DNA of 64,000 nucleotides, taken from positions 13,867,135 through 13,931,134 of the forward strand of contig OU452202.1 in assembly GCA_911728435.2 (NCBI GenBank). The letters are read 5' to 3'. The DNA is from Apoderus coryli (taxonomy: Eukaryota; Arthropoda; Insecta; Coleoptera; Attelabidae). A program made the position numbers and the translations under genes. The notes below the pieces were generated by a model. The model had not been told where the DNA came from. It did not search any database and was given only the letters and a program-made list of their open reading frames with translations. Of this stretch, positions 21,801-35,095 are shown one piece after another; positions within the stretch are counted from its first letter, which is position 1, and each line of letters begins with the position of its first letter.

Positions 21801-22550
21801 ATGGAACGATACGCGCTTCAACAACGCATTGAAATTATTAAAATTCACTATAAAAATGGTGAAAATTTGGCAGAGACGGTTCGTAAAACTCGAACATTTT
21901 TGGGTCGTCGTGAATCACCTTATCGGACCGCAATACAGAAATTGGTGGAAAAATTCAAGCTGTTGGGACAAGTTAGTGATGTGAAGAATAAAACCCTTGC
22001 ACGTCGCTCAAGAACAGCTGAGAATATTGCTGCTGTAGCCGAAAGTGTTGAAGAAAAGCCAGGTTTGTCCATTCCTCGTCGTTCTTTGAAATTAGGCAAC
22101 CCAAAAACGTCATTACACCGTATTCTGCATAAAGATTTGGGTCTTAAGGCTTATAAAGTTCAGTTAACACAAGAACTCAATCCGGCCGATCATCAACAAC
22201 GTCATGTCTTTGCCGAATAGGTCCTTGAAATGCATGAAAATAATCCGAAATTCCATCGAAAAATCATCTTGAGTGATGAGCCCCATTTCCACCTCGATGG
22301 CTTCGTCAACAAGCAACATTGTCGCATCTGGGACTCGAAAAACCCAAGAGTTATTGTTGAAAAGCCTCTCTATCCTCAACGTGTGACTGTTTAGTGCGGT
22401 TTATGGGCCGGCGGGGTCATCGGACCTTACTTTTTCGAAATTGAGGCTGCAGCACCAGTTACGGTGAATGGATTGCGCTATCGGGAGATGATTAATGATT
22501 GTTTATGGCGGAATTGGATGGTAATGATCTGGACAACATTTAATGATGTC
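21801..22550 (+). pseudogene. mariner-like transposase, 3' truncated
   Basis: The ATG at 21801 opens an N-terminal helix-turn-helix domain (RIEIIKIHYKNGENLAETVR), a second one (LSIPRRSLKLGNPKTSLHRIL), then after a stop at 22218 the first catalytic block IILSDEPHFHLDGFVNKQH, then LYPQRVTV, a stop at 22393, and CGLWAGGVIGPYFFE. Homology ends near 22550 before the HDG and SPD blocks. It is a different subfamily from the copy at 7644-8739, as its HLDGFVNKQ box shows. Two in-frame stops and the truncation make it dead. Fewer lesions than other copies suggest a younger insertion. Confidence 0.8.
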
Positions 22551-22589
22551 ACTACTTTGCTTGGTTTCACAACGAACGAAATACCTGTT

Positions 22590-22830
22590 GCATCACAATT
22601 TCAAAGTCTTAAGGCATGTTTTGAATTTCTAACTTCTCCATTAATGTCTCTAGTTTCGTATAAAAGGCAGCGATAGGATTTCCCATTGATGCTCTGTAAG
22701 CTGCTAAATTTTCAGGAACCCGAAGGGTAAGCCCATACTTTTTTTTTAAATGAGACCACCATAATTTGCCCGAAATTCCTTTCTGCCCCACGAAAAAACG
22801 CGCCCGATCTATAGCTTTAGCTAGAGCTTA
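22590..22830 (-). mobile_element. pogo/Jerky-type (DDE_1) transposase fragment
   Basis: Minus-strand FFVGQKGISGKLWWSHLKKK followed by YGLTLRVPENLAAYRASMG and LETLMEKLEIQNMP matches the CENP-B/Jerky-type DNA-binding domain and the linker before the DDE domain in pogo-like transposases. It directly abuts the truncated mariner and may mark the insertion that cut it. Confidence 0.6.
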
Positions 22831-23133
22831 GACTAACTTTCGAATTTGGACCACAGTAAGTCCAAATCAATTCTTGCATATTTATTATGTAATTCACTAT
22901 CTTGACCTCAAATTCAGCCTTCAACGCAAAAGGTTTCATCTTGTTCTTCCGTTTTTACTAAATAACATTTAGTTAGTTTTTCAGACGAATCAAAATTCCG
23001 TTTCTATTCATTACCTATTGGATTATACGCCACTGTAAAATAGCAACAACCTACTCAGCGTCCTTTTACAACAGAACGCGCGATGCATTTGTTTTCCTGT
23101 TTTGTACGTGCCTGGCTGATTCGAAGGCGCGCG

Positions 23134-23141
23134 TTCCCACG
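23134..23141 (-). promoter_or_regulatory. Su(H) site CGTGGGAA
   Basis: Exact high-affinity CGTGGGAA in the G+C-richer island 23040-23240, which resembles no transposon in this window. Candidate Notch-responsive enhancer. Confidence 0.45.
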
Positions 23142-24209
23142 ATTCTCTTTCTCCATCAACGTCAACTGTTGTATTTTTTTTTCTTTTTATGTTTTATCTC
23201 GTGTGCGCCGTCATACAACCCATGGCCCACTTGATTATTATTAACTGGTTTGTCATTGTTATTATCTTCTATTTGTACAGGACGGATATACCATATAAAA
23301 TAGGTTTATCTTTATTGAGTGATAATATTTAACGATAAAAAATAGATTCTTTGCATGTAAAAGATTAAGGACTTCTAAGTTAACTAAAATATTCAGGTAC
23401 CACTATAAAATGTGAAATTGATGGGGACAAAATCAATATTTAATTATTAACGATTAAGGCATTAATGTTTTTTGGCATATGATCTTTTTCGTTCTGTGGG
23501 TTGTAGCATCATAAATATAAGGATATTAAATATACCTACTGCGGTTGTAGCTTAAAATCACGATCTTGAAGCTCAATAAAACAAGCGACAGGACCCTAGA
23601 TTGAACTTACAAATAAAGTCACTGCACTGGTATAATGTTAAATTTCTGTGAACCTTACTTTCTTCCTTTTGTTTTACGTGCTTGTCATACGCCTGTTTTG
23701 AAGTATTGTTTTCTTGAAATTCTTTATCTTTTCATACTTCATACATTGAACGCTTATCTTTTTTAGGGGAGTGGAAACCAAGGTTAAAGTTTTTGTTGAA
23801 AACGTTTCTAAAAATTTTGAGTGAAACACAATCTTTCTTATTTCTTCCATGTACCTCTTCATGTTTTATAAAAATCCTATACAGTAAACTCACATTCGAC
23901 GAAGTTAAGTTAATAGTATTCAAAATACGATTTTATTGGTACATTGTAAGTCGCGACTGTAATAAATTATTATTTGTGAATTCTACTTACAAAGGAGGTT
24001 TTTGGTCAATTTTACTGACCTAAAATCAGTAATATTTATTACTTTTCACGTGTAGCAGAAATCTGTCAATGTGGTCAGCCAAAAACTAAATACAAGAACT
24101 TGACGTAAGTCGCAGAAACTGGCTGAGACTTACGTTGTTATGGCGGAAAAAAATATTATGGCGGAAATGGTGTTGGACTTGCGTCTCTTTTTTACGGGAA
24201 TGTCTACAT

Positions 24210-24238
24210 ATGTAATGTAATGTAATGTAATGTAATGT
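24210..24238. repeat. (TAATG)n microsatellite
   Basis: Five tandem TAATG units. Confidence 0.9.
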
Positions 24239-24869
24239 GGACATACGTTTTTAGAAATGCTAAAAAAATGGTTAAAATGAAATTGAACGCTTACTATATA
24301 CTTTGGTCACAGTTTAATATACAGTTACTTCACTTCGTGTCGGAACGTTTTATCTCTCTGTCTTCAAAGCAATTCGCCGCTACTATAATTATGGTATAGT
24401 ATCTTAGATAGATAGATATAGTACAACAAAGTAGCAGGCCCGATTGTGACTGGGATTTCGATGAGTCGATGCCGTTTTTAGCGTCTACTGACCCTTCTTA
24501 TCTATAGTTATTATTCTATGCTTTGGCAGTGCCTTGTAACAATACAAGCTTTACGATACTGAAAAAAAAACGAGTTTTGTCAAAAATGTCACTTATACGT
24601 TACTTTGGCAAACGTGCATCGATATATTATGTAATAAATACGTGTAGATATTATTGATTGATTATGTTTTGGGGATCATTAAGCGTAAGCAAGGGTTTAA
24701 CAAAGAGTTTAAATATTTAAAAAAGTCATACTTCTTAAACGTATCCGAAATACTGAATTTTTTTGGGTGTAATATAGTATTCTAACACATTCACCAATAG
24801 GAAAATTAGATCATATTGGCGTTCGTAAAGGGTGTAAAAAGAGGTTAAAAACTTTAAAAAGAATACATC

Positions 24870-25840
24870 TTTGGACAGATTGATTCAGGAAAGACAACTG
24901 CTCTAGTTCTCCTTGATTTTTGAAAAGCCTTTGATACCATAAATCATCAGACACTTTGTGCAATTTTAAACTTCATGGGTTTCTCCACATCTGCCGTCGA
25001 ATTTCTGAAGAGTTATCTGTATGACCAGAAGCAATACGTAATAACATCTAAGGGACAATCTATTCCTGTGGTGTTCCTCAGGGCTCTATTTTACGACCTA
25101 TACTGTATGCTGTATATACATGCAATACTTCCTGCAGTGTCACTATATCTCAACTTCATTATTACACGGACGATACGCAGCTTTAACATTCATTTTTGCC
25201 TTCGGAAATGAATGAGGCTGATTCGCCATAAATGCTGATCTGAACAACTTCATCCGTACAGCCTCTGATCACCACTTGAAGATCAATTCCGAGAAGTGCT
25301 GTCTACTTGTGTTTGGAAAGGATAAGGAGAAGGTTGCTTCTAGCATACGGATTAGCGTGAATGGTCATTATCTGAATAGCGGGAAATCTGGGTGTTATTT
25401 TGGATGTAAATTTGCAATTCATGAAACATATTAGTTGAAATATTCAGAGAGGTTACCTATAGCGCTTAAATCTTTTTATCCCCATCGTAGTGTTCTTTCA
25501 GAAAAAGTTAAGCTTTAACTATTCTGATGTGTTGTATGGTCCATGTTTAGACAGTGCTGATGCTTTGAGGATAGAAAGGATACAAAAGTCATGCCTTCGT
25601 TTTATATATATTTAGGGGTTTGATCTCACCACCGTCTCATAGGACGTCAATCTTTCAGCGGTCCTTTACATATAATGTCTACGCATTGTACAATGGACTC
25701 CCCGAGATATATAAAAGTATGTCATTCCGTAATAGTGTACTATTATGTGATTTTTTTTCCGTGCAGGAATTTAGTTTCATAATTGTACTAAGATGTGTTG
25801 TATTATTTAGTATTTTTGTTTTTAGGATTCGAACTTAGAT
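24870..25840 (+). mobile_element. Jockey-type LINE reverse transcriptase relic
   Basis: Reads LVLLDF-KAFDTINHQTLCA, FMGFSTSAVEFLKSYLYDQK, then GVPQGSILRPILYAVYTC and YTDDTQL in place of YADDTQ, in several frames with stops. The later part (25440-25840) includes CFRFIY-like and MSPPSHRTS-like pieces of the LINE C-terminal region. Truncated at both ends. Confidence 0.7.
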
Positions 25841-26159
25841 CTTTTTAAAATTGTATTTCTAAATCCTTTTGTAGCTTATTTATACTACAATAAATTCTTA
25901 TTATTATATTTCCTAAACATAGCAGAAATATTCACGAGTAATTTATAGTTTTGATAGAATATAACCTACAAAATGCTTATTTTTCATGACATTTCACCAC
26001 ATTAAATATTGTTGTGCACATCCCTGTATTACATTCACTTGTATTCAGCACGTATATCATTAAACCGTTCAAACAGCACATTATAAAAAAATAAATAAAT
26101 TCTCTATTATAGAAATCAAACAACAGTAGGCCGCAGATAATAACAATAACAATAATAAT
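25841..26159. other. gene-free stretch
   Basis: A+T-rich, nothing recognised. Confidence 0.4.
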
Positions 26160-26335
26160 TGACTATCGGCGTGTCTGTCACGTTCCCATGCCTTTGAAAA
26201 GTCACAGTAGGTCGTGAGTATTTACGCTGAAGAAGGGGTGTGGGGCAAGCGAAGGAGAAAAAATGCACTGAACCACCGTGGGACCGTGAATGTAGCACGT
26301 GCGACATACCGGAAACCAGTTGTTGTGTACAAGCA
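26160..26335. promoter_or_regulatory. G+C-richer non-repeat island, candidate enhancer
   Basis: Stands out in composition from its A+T-rich flanks, has no repeat hallmark, and carries two near-matches to the Su(H) consensus (CATGGGAA and CGTGGGAC) plus GCACGTGC, a HES/E-box type palindrome. No exact Su(H) site. The overlapping open frames on both strands have no motif. Confidence 0.3.
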
Positions 26336-26689
26336 AAAAATAAGAGTCAATTTCACATTTTTATTGCATGCGACAGAATTTATATGCGTGCATACGATTG
26401 AACATTATTATTTGTTCGTTATGTTAGGTACCTACCTACATACCTAGGTTTCTATATAATCTGAAATTGAATTTTAAAGGCCTCTCATTAGTATTTAGAT
26501 AACAAGCCGCTACTATACTAAACTGATATTATGGATCGTGTTTATTACCTACATAATAGGTACCTATATGTTTTACTACTGCTATTTGTTTATTGCATAA
26601 TGCATAATATTGGATTTGGCTTATATTTGTTTGATATTGCAGAGCCATTCCTTAAGAGGGTGCAGTCCAGCACGTGACTTATTTGGTAT

Positions 26690-29600
26690 CGTTTAGCAAA
26701 CATACTACTCTGCATTCAGTCAGTTAAGTGTCAAACTATGGCGATTTTTCTTGAAGAAGTTTAAATAACACAAATACTGAAAACCTGTTTACATCATTAC
26801 GTGTGATATAGCACCTATTTTTGAATTGAAGATGGCCTTAAATTTAACAATAAAAAATCCAGGGCCGTGTTTACAAAAACAAAGTTGATGGTTGGTTTTT
26901 CAAAAACAAAACGTCGTAGTGTAAATTTGTAGACGTTATCTTATTCTGTAAATATATAGTTTGCATTACGCCCTAAAACTTTTGTTTTTAACATTTGCTT
27001 CTATAGGGTGAAACAATAAAGTTAAAGGGGTGGGCGTTTATAAATGATCATCCAGTGCGATTCATTTAACGAGAGTTGTTGGACATTACAGGTATTGGCG
27101 GGCTATGAATTAATCAAATACGACTTTTGTGATAACTAGTGTAGTGTATTAGTATATGGTTGGAATCAGGAATTGCGCAATTTAACGATGTAAAAATGTA
27201 TAAGGTGTTTCATTTTAATAAAAAATTGATTTAATCTGCATGTTGGCCAAACCATGCTATAGTATTTATTCGGACTCGACACTACAAAGACCAGAAAATT
27301 TACTTCAACTTTCATATTTAATGTTTCTTTCTAAATTTAATAATGAGAAAGTTAAGGTGGCGGCAAATTTCAGCGGAACACCCTGTACCGTGCTTTTATA
27401 TTTCAAACATCATTATAGCATAATCTAAACGAAATACATATTTCGGAATACCCACCTAATCAGAATTTAGTGAATATTCATAATACGTTCAAGTGTGTGG
27501 TGTGCGTGTCGAATGTCAGGCCACATTTTTTTGTTGCCTCTATGATTATTATGTGCTTATCTAATTTATTTTAAAAATAGTTTATTAACGATACACATAA
27601 TATACATAAGATACTATTTACAAAGTAGTAATTACTATCGACGTATGGTAATTAGTGATGCAATTACTATTTATGAGTTGTCATTAGATATAAATTTACA
27701 AAAATTCTACAAAAAAAATCAAATTTGAATAAAGAGTTGCCAACTATCATTTTTGGTTCTCTACAACAAAGTCAATTTAGTAACAATGTACTACACTAAC
27801 TAATTACCTATTTTGACTAGTAGAGTAGTAGGTATTTTGGATCATTTTATACTTAAATAAGTAAAAACTGCAAAAATTACATTAATTTCAGGCACCTACA
27901 GAATTTGACTGAAAAAGTATGCGATTTTGTGTATGTTTGGAGATCCATAAATAAATCGGTTATGTCACCCCAAAACTTTCCCGAAGGTTGAACTATCGAT
28001 TTCCCTTCAATAAAAATAATTTATAGCGAAGATTTAAAATCAAAAAATACACTATTGTATTTATATTATTATATAATTATAAAAATAATAATAATAACAT
28101 TTCAAATTAACCCCACTAGCTAATTATTTTATTCAAAAATTAGAAATTAAAAAGTTATATACTGCTGCCCTCGAGGCACGAATAGCTTTCCATATTTAAG
28201 TTTAATAGTAATATACTTAATATGACATCGAACAAGACCGTTAGTATATTATTATGTAAGTACAGCAATTTGATGAGAGAGAGGTAAATGATTGTATTGT
28301 ATATTTATGTTATTTCTACTTTCATTAGTGAATACAATATATTGACTTTTTTCTTGTGTCAAAAAATATTATTTTAACTGTTAACCAACTGCGTGTAAGT
28401 TTAACTAAATGCTAGTCATGATCTGATGATGTTTGATACATTTTTTCGAAACGTGAGTTTTTATTTATTTCTGACATTATTTTTACAGATATAAAAAAAT
28501 GAAAAGCACTTTCTGACGAGAATAAGAAGAGGCCGTTTACAAATTTTCACTACGACGTTTCCTTTTTGAAAAACCATCATCAAATTGGTTTTTTTAAATA
28601 CGGCGCTGGAGTTTTTATTGTTAAATTTAAAGCCATTTTCAATTCAAAAATAGGTTGGTATATCACACGTAATGGCTTAAACGAGTTTTCAGTGTTTTAG
28701 CTATATTTTAAAATTATTCAAGAAAAATCGCCATAGTTTGGCACTTATTTAGCGTAAACCATCTGAGAAGGGCGTTTTTTTAGTAACTTCAAAACGCACA
28801 AAACTTTCAACTAAATTTAAAAAACCGCGTACAGAATAAAATTTGGTACTGAGACAGAAATAAATTGTCAAATAATAATAAATAATTGTGAGTAACGAGG
28901 GAAGAATGTTTTTGCAAAACCTATACTACTCTGCATTCAGTCAGTTAAGTGCGCCAAACTATGACGATTTTTGTTGAATAATTTTAAATAACAGCTAAAA
29001 ACACTGAAAACTTGTTTAAACCATTGCATGTGTACCACCTATTTTTGGATTGTAAATGGTTTTAAAATTAACAATAACCAAATCCAGGGGCGTATTGAAA
29101 AAAACCAATTTGATGATGGTTTTTTAAAAATGAAATGTCGTGAAAATTTGTAAACTTTATTTTTTTGTCCTCAAAAAGTCACAATGACAGAGTGCTCTTT
29201 ATTTTTTTATATCAGTAAACATATTGTGAGAAATAAATAAAAACTAAAATCGTAAAAAATCGTTTTTCCAAAAATTCTCTTACTTATGAAAACACAATTT
29301 AAAAGGTGTTTCAATTTACAACTTTTCTCTAATTGAACTGACATTGTAACTCCTACCATTTCCAAGATTCCAATGCTATCCCATTCTTATCTTGGCCACA
29401 GTGTATATTTTATATATTCAAAAATCCTGTGCTAAAATATATATTTATATTGTTTGATTTTCTAAATTTTTCGCATATTATGCTCTTATTATATTTTGTC
29501 TTTGACTGATTACCAGCCTTGATTTAGCTCGTTTTACCATTATTTATTATTTTTATCATTGTAATTTCACGATTTTAACGTGCACACAAATAAACATCTT

Positions 29601-31090
29601 CATTAATTAATACATTCCTTAACAATTTTAGTTCATTAAGTCCCTACAATAAAACGTTTTTTTTTTTTAATTTATTTGATCGCTATTTTGGATTTTGCCT
29701 TGCCATAACCATATAAAATCTCGAATTAATTATTTTCCCTTCCCCCATTTTGACAATAATTATCTTTCGTTATTTTTATAGGCACAGCAAAAAAAATGTA
29801 ATAATAATGATACGAAACGTTCTCTGTCGCATAATTAATTTAATGCCGAAAAAAAGTCGCAATTTGCAAATCAGATTACAAATTCGAGGCCAGTGTGCAT
29901 AATAAACTGATGCAGCTTTTACACACTGTTATTAAATAACGCAATCAAAACGAATATATCTTGTCACTCATCTCGCTCTAACATTTGTTGTGGTCGTATT
30001 GTGGCTCTTTTTCTTGCACTTCCTTCGGTCTGTGGGAAAATCGAGCAGGTGTTGTACGTTGCCCATAAAAATGCTCCGACAGATTAGTTTTAAAAAAATG
30101 TGTGTTACCTTGACTTCTTTCGAATAAATTTGTGAGTGTTTATGTTTTTTATTTATTTGTTTCACTAAAAGTATTTTTAAAATATTTCGAAACAATCAAC
30201 CACTAATTTGTATTTTACATCTATGCTGAACAAATTTCATAAAAGCTTCGCTTTGCCACATCTGTCATAATCAAAGAGTCTAAATACGATTGACACATTA
30301 CACAATCTCATGTAATTGTTTGACAGTGTTTGAGTGGAATAATAGCGTTTTTAATTTAACTTATGTCACTAATAATTCAATAACCGTTTTAAGCAATTCT
30401 CAATTCACTTGTAATGGTTTAAAAAATAAGTTTTCAGTGTTTATGGCTGTTATTTAAAATTATCCAAGAAAAATCGCCATAGTTTGGCATCTATCTGACT
30501 GAATGCAAAGTAGTAGGTTTTGCAAAAACATTCTTTCGTCGTTACTCATATTTTTTTATTATTATTTGACAATTTATTTCTGTCTCAGTACAACAGTTTA
30601 TCCTGTACGCGTATTTTTAAATTTCGTTGAAATTTTTGTGCTTTTTGAAGTTATTAAAAAAATGCCTTTCTCTGATGAATATTTTATCCAAAATAAGTGC
30701 CAAACTAGGCGGCGATTTGGCTTGAATAATTTTAAATAACAGCTAAAAAACTGAAAACTTCTTTAAACCATTACGATATGATAAACCACCTATTTCTGAA
30801 TTGAATATGACTTTAATATAACAATAAGAAATCCAGGGCCATATTTAAAAAAAACCAAGTTGATGATGGTTTTTCAAAAACGAAACGTCGTAGTGAAAAT
30901 TTGTAACCGCTATCTTTTCCCCTCAAAAAGTAACAATGAGAAAGTGCTTTTAATTTTTTTTCATCTGTAAAAATAATGTCAGAAATGAATAAAAACTAAA
31001 ATTGCAAAAAATCGTTTTTTCAAAAATTCTCGAAAACGGCTAAAGTACTTTTGAAATCACAGTTTAAAAGGTATTTAAATTAAAAACCAG
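26690..31090. repeat. cluster of a multi-copy repeat family (CTCTGCATTCAGTCAG family)
   Basis: Copies at about 26696-26945 (+), 28530-28770 (-), 28910-29300 (+), 30400-30600 (-) and 30690-31090 (+); others at 35160-35640 and 54296-54660 (+). The hallmarks in order are CTCTGCATTCAGTCAGTTAA, CCAAACTATGGCGATTTTTC, GTGATATACCACCTATTT, AAAATCCAGGGCC, and a stem-loop TTGATGATGG-TTTTTCAAAAAC-GAAACGTCGTAG. No coding capacity. Unrelated A+T-rich sequence separates the copies. Confidence 0.75.
30031..30051. promoter_or_regulatory. Su(H) site TGTGGGAA next to proneural E-box GCAGGTG
   Basis: TGTGGGAA (30031-30038) and GCAGGTG (30045-30051, RCAGSTG) are 6 bp apart. The close pairing of these two motif classes mirrors the HES promoter. 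The surrounding 29980-30070 is free of the repeat family. Confidence 0.45.
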
Positions 31091-33640
31091 CCATTACGTG
31101 TATGAATGAGGCGAGGCGAATTGCGAAAACTTATGGATGAAATAATGTTCAATAATTTAAATATGTTTGGGTCTCTATTCCACTTCCAACAATCTCATTG
31201 CACAGTTTTATTCCATTTATGCTTGATTCCCACAACTCAAATTCTGATCTATAACCAAACTAACTTGAAATATTCCGTTATTGAATTCAAAAAATAAAAT
31301 AAACATTTAGCAGCCACTTAAGAGACTGGTTATCATCATGTAGGAATCAAGTCGATCAATTTGGGCTTGCAGTTACTTCTATGAGAACTTGGAGAGTCGA
31401 ATATTACATCAAAGAAATTCTCAAATTAGTTTTAGAAATTTAGATAGTAAATCTTGTTCCAAATCTTTATTGCCGTTGTAAATACAACTAAGAATATGGA
31501 GACTTATAAATCTCTTATCATCCTAAATAGACACCTCAAGTTCATTTAGAAGCTAAAATAAGGTTGGCTGAAAAGTTTTAGATCAGAATATCTCAGTCAG
31601 TTGATGAGGAAAAAATTCCAAGCAATCCTCAGAGAATGAAGTGGCATCTATTTGTCTTGTAATCTGCTGGAAAAGATACTAGATATATTTAGAGGTCCAC
31701 AGAATACAAATTTCTCCTGAACATGGAAAGTATTCCATTTAACTCAAGAATATAGATGCTGTGAATCCCTCATTTTATATAAGTAGGTGTAGGTTATGTG
31801 GATATGTATTTTCTAAATATATTTTGGCAAAAAACCGTTGCAAAAATTGTAACCAAATACTATATAGGAAGACCTGATATAACAAGAATATGGAAACCTT
31901 ATCTGCGGATTATCACACATTATTTATTATGTAATTTTATTAAAAATCATTCATGTGAAAGTCCATTTTTGAATATAAAAATACGTTACGATATTTTATT
32001 CTACTTATATGAAAATAACCATAATCTTATATTATACAGAAAATAAACAGATCATATATCAGAATTTAATATACCAAACTATATAGCAAACACGTGTCCG
32101 ATAATTTTTTCCCTCTCAATAGAACTTGATAAATATCTTATGATTAGATTGGCTGTTGTATTAATTAAATAACGAATAAGTATCAGATTCCATGTAGATC
32201 ACATTTCCAATTTACTTTTACTTTCAAATGAATCATATTTCTAATATCAACATAATTATTGCTCTTTCATGGATCTGACCATTTTCCAATTTCTAGAGTT
32301 TTTGCTCACTATAAATAGTATGAAGCATATCAGACAAATGAATTAATGAATAGATTGATCCCGGGTCAATGTTTGCCAATGGCTCAAATTTATTTTGAGA
32401 AACATGTTACTTTACTTCATAATCTTCCACCAGAGCGGATCGTTTTCGCAGTACGTTTACTCTAAATAATAATAATAATAATAATAATAATGCCTTTATT
32501 TTTTGACAAAAAAAAAAACAGAAAATGTATAATTCTATATCTTAATCTACCAAAACACAACAAATGATAGATAAAACACATCTCGTAAAACCTCGTACAT
32601 GCACGGAAAAAAATATATCTTAAATTTAGGCATTTGATGACTTTAAAACTATTTACTTAGTTCAAATGATTAAAAAATATACAATAAAATGACTTAATTG
32701 CTTACATTAAATTTCTTATCTCTTATACGCACCAAAACTATTAGTTTTATATAAAATGTTAAAGTTACATGTTACAAGAAATGCAGAAATTTGAGAAAAA
32801 AGAAAAAGGTCGTTTATTCAAAGAAATTTAAAATATTCAACCTAAAGAATTATGCTTATTTGCAGATATTTCGGTTCTTTAATTTACAGAAACAAACTGA
32901 TTCATTTAAACAAGTCATTTGTTCTAAATAATAAATTAAATTTTATTATGTTCAAATTGAGTGTATATTTAAGAAAAAGATATGGATATTTCGCATTAAG
33001 GAATCCATGATCTTAGTTTAAAATTATTAAATTTAAAGACAAGAACATGCTATTAGAAATGAAGAATTGACAAAACAAAGTACAAACACATTAAATGCTC
33101 ACTTTAAAAATGCGACATGCAATTGACTGATTGGAGTGTTTTTTATGGTAAATTTCCAAAGTTTATTATACAAAGACTGATACGTATTCCAAGTACACGA
33201 ATTCTTTAATTTGGAGTTTTAATAGACATACCAGGAAAGAAGTAGTCCTGAAATAAGGATCATAGTTTTATGGAGTAAAGTATACTGCGTACTTATATTA
33301 AATACATTATTTTCATTTTCTGATAATGCACCCAGAGAAATAATGTTTCCAAATCAAAGATATATTTCTTTGACTCATATCAAAATCAAGTATTTCTTTT
33401 TTTTTCTGTGTACGCACACAATAAACGATTTAATTTCCACCACCATCATCGTTGGTGCCATATTTTGGTATTAATCCACAATTTAATTTAAAAATGTATG
33501 ATCTAATTTGGCCGTGCTGATCCTGCTCCTACCACGACATAGTGAGGTCCATAATGAGTCATATGGACATAGATTGAGGTCTGCAATACCTACCTTCCAT
33601 GTCAACAACAAATTCTATCTTCAAAGATATTATGTATGAA
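31091..33640. other. gene-free stretch
   Basis: No gene or recognised repeat apart from an (AAT)n microsatellite at about 32466-32491. Open frames at 31106-31297 and 31798-32046 are A+T-rich and lack motifs. Confidence 0.4.
32466..32491. repeat. (AAT)n microsatellite
   Basis: About nine tandem AAT units. Confidence 0.9.
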
Positions 33641-33759
33641 GTGTGCTGTATATACATTTGATGCTCAATGTGTTCACCGCCGCCCCTGTTAAACACAGGG
33701 ATGATGCCATAACGATGGCATTCACAGCATACTTTGTTGTGTACACGTTGAGATTTGCT

Positions 33760-33767
33760 TTCCCACG
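33760..33767 (-). promoter_or_regulatory. Su(H) site CGTGGGAA
   Basis: Exact site in a G+C-richer island (about 33660-33840) without repeat hallmarks, 340 bp from the next CGTGGGAA at 34106. Candidate enhancer. Confidence 0.45.
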
Positions 33768-34105
33768 GTGTGTGTTGATTATTATAACACGATGGCCATA
33801 TGTCGGTCGTACGCCTGGCGTGCGGGGACACCCCTGTTTGTATGTATACTCAGATACCTATAGATATAAAAAAAAGTTGTAGAAAAGATAAAGAAAAGAA
33901 CGCGAGGGGCCCGCACACTGCCACTTAGAAGACGATATTACAATAAATGCGTTCTTTGGCAAAGTATGAATACAGGACGTTATTTTATTATGTTATATAT
34001 AGGAAGGGGTCGTGGTACAATAATAATATTATAAGAAGATGAGGTAGGTATAAGCGTATATTGGGGGGATATAAAAAAGGTGTTTGCTGGCATGTAAGGG
34101 TATGT

Positions 34106-34113
34106 CGTGGGAA
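34106..34113 (+). promoter_or_regulatory. Su(H) site CGTGGGAA
   Basis: Exact site, opposite orientation to 33760-33767; no RCAGSTG seen nearby. Confidence 0.4.
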
Positions 34114-34639
34114 AATGTTTTACTGGACAAAATATGAAGGGGAATAACACTGAATTGGTTTTTGATGTTTTATATATGGGGCAGATTATACAGTACTTAA
34201 TTATTTTTGACCAAAATGTTGCGCACGTTTACGTAATTGTGGCAATATTACAAACGTTAGACATTGGCCATTATTGGTAGTAGTATCGTCGCGTGCCAAA
34301 GTTCCTTCTAAATAAAATTCTTAAATTTATTGGAATGTGCCTTCGTTATCTTTTCGAAAACCTTGGACCCCTTATTTCTTAATTTAAAAAATATCTTGAT
34401 GAAAACCCCTAAGTTGGCTTCAACCGGTTTTTGCTTACTTGAACTTAGTTACGACCGGCTGTAAAAATTTGTTTTTAACCCTATTAACAGTGTAATTTAT
34501 TTAGAATTTAGCATTTCTTCGGTTTTTAATGGACGTATAAAAATAAAAGTCAGGACGAAAAATTAAAGGTAAGTGCAAGCGAATTATTTGTAAGGTATAG
34601 TTCTGACGGTATTAAGAGCGTGACTGTGAAGGTCAGTGT

Positions 34640-35095
34640 GAAGCTTGGCAATGGAATGACGTCCAGGTCTGATTGCAATGGGGCTTATGCGTATCCTTTT
34701 TGCAAGCTCTTTAATCTGTCTTTACGTTCCGAAAGGTTTCCGAGCGGTTGGAAACAATCAGAGATTATTCCCATATTTAAGTCAGGCGACATAATATCTG
34801 ATATCGTCCAATTTCTATCCTGTCAAATTTTTCTAAATTGTTTGAAGCCGTATTTTATATTCGCATAGACCTTGCTATCCGAAGTCAAATTACTTTGCAC
34901 CAACATGGATTTAAGTCACAGAGATCCACTGTAACAAACTTGACTATGATTTGTCAGGAAATATCTGGAGAGAGGACGCCGTATGGATTTAACTAAGGCC
35001 TTTGACAGGATGGACTTATTAGAAAACTTGACCAATACAGTTTCGTCAATAAGCTAACAATGTTTCTCAAATCCTATTTGAGCAACCGAGTCTAA
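34640..35095 (+). mobile_element. Jockey-type LINE reverse transcriptase N-terminal fragment
   Basis: Reads AYPFCKLFNLSLRSERFPSG, WKQSEIIPIFKSGD, PISILSNFSKLFEA-like and QHGFKSQRSTVTNL in shifting frames. These are the early reverse transcriptase blocks of Jockey-group elements. Truncated at the right where a copy of the CTCTGCATTCAG family begins. Confidence 0.7.

Larger units (their letters stand above)
22831..24869. other. gene-free stretch with a Su(H)-site island
   Basis: No gene. A G+C-richer island lies at about 23040-23240. The microsatellite (TAATG)5 is at about 24210-24238. The remainder is A+T-rich without identifiable repeats. Confidence 0.4.

Noticed and set aside
28422..28455. 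CTGATGATG...GAAACGTGAG
   Set aside because: Core boxes present, but no GUH cleavage site in the right place and no stem I.
33559..33882. Overlapping open frames on both strands
   Set aside because: Neither has a motif; the block is better explained as a non-coding island with a Su(H) site.
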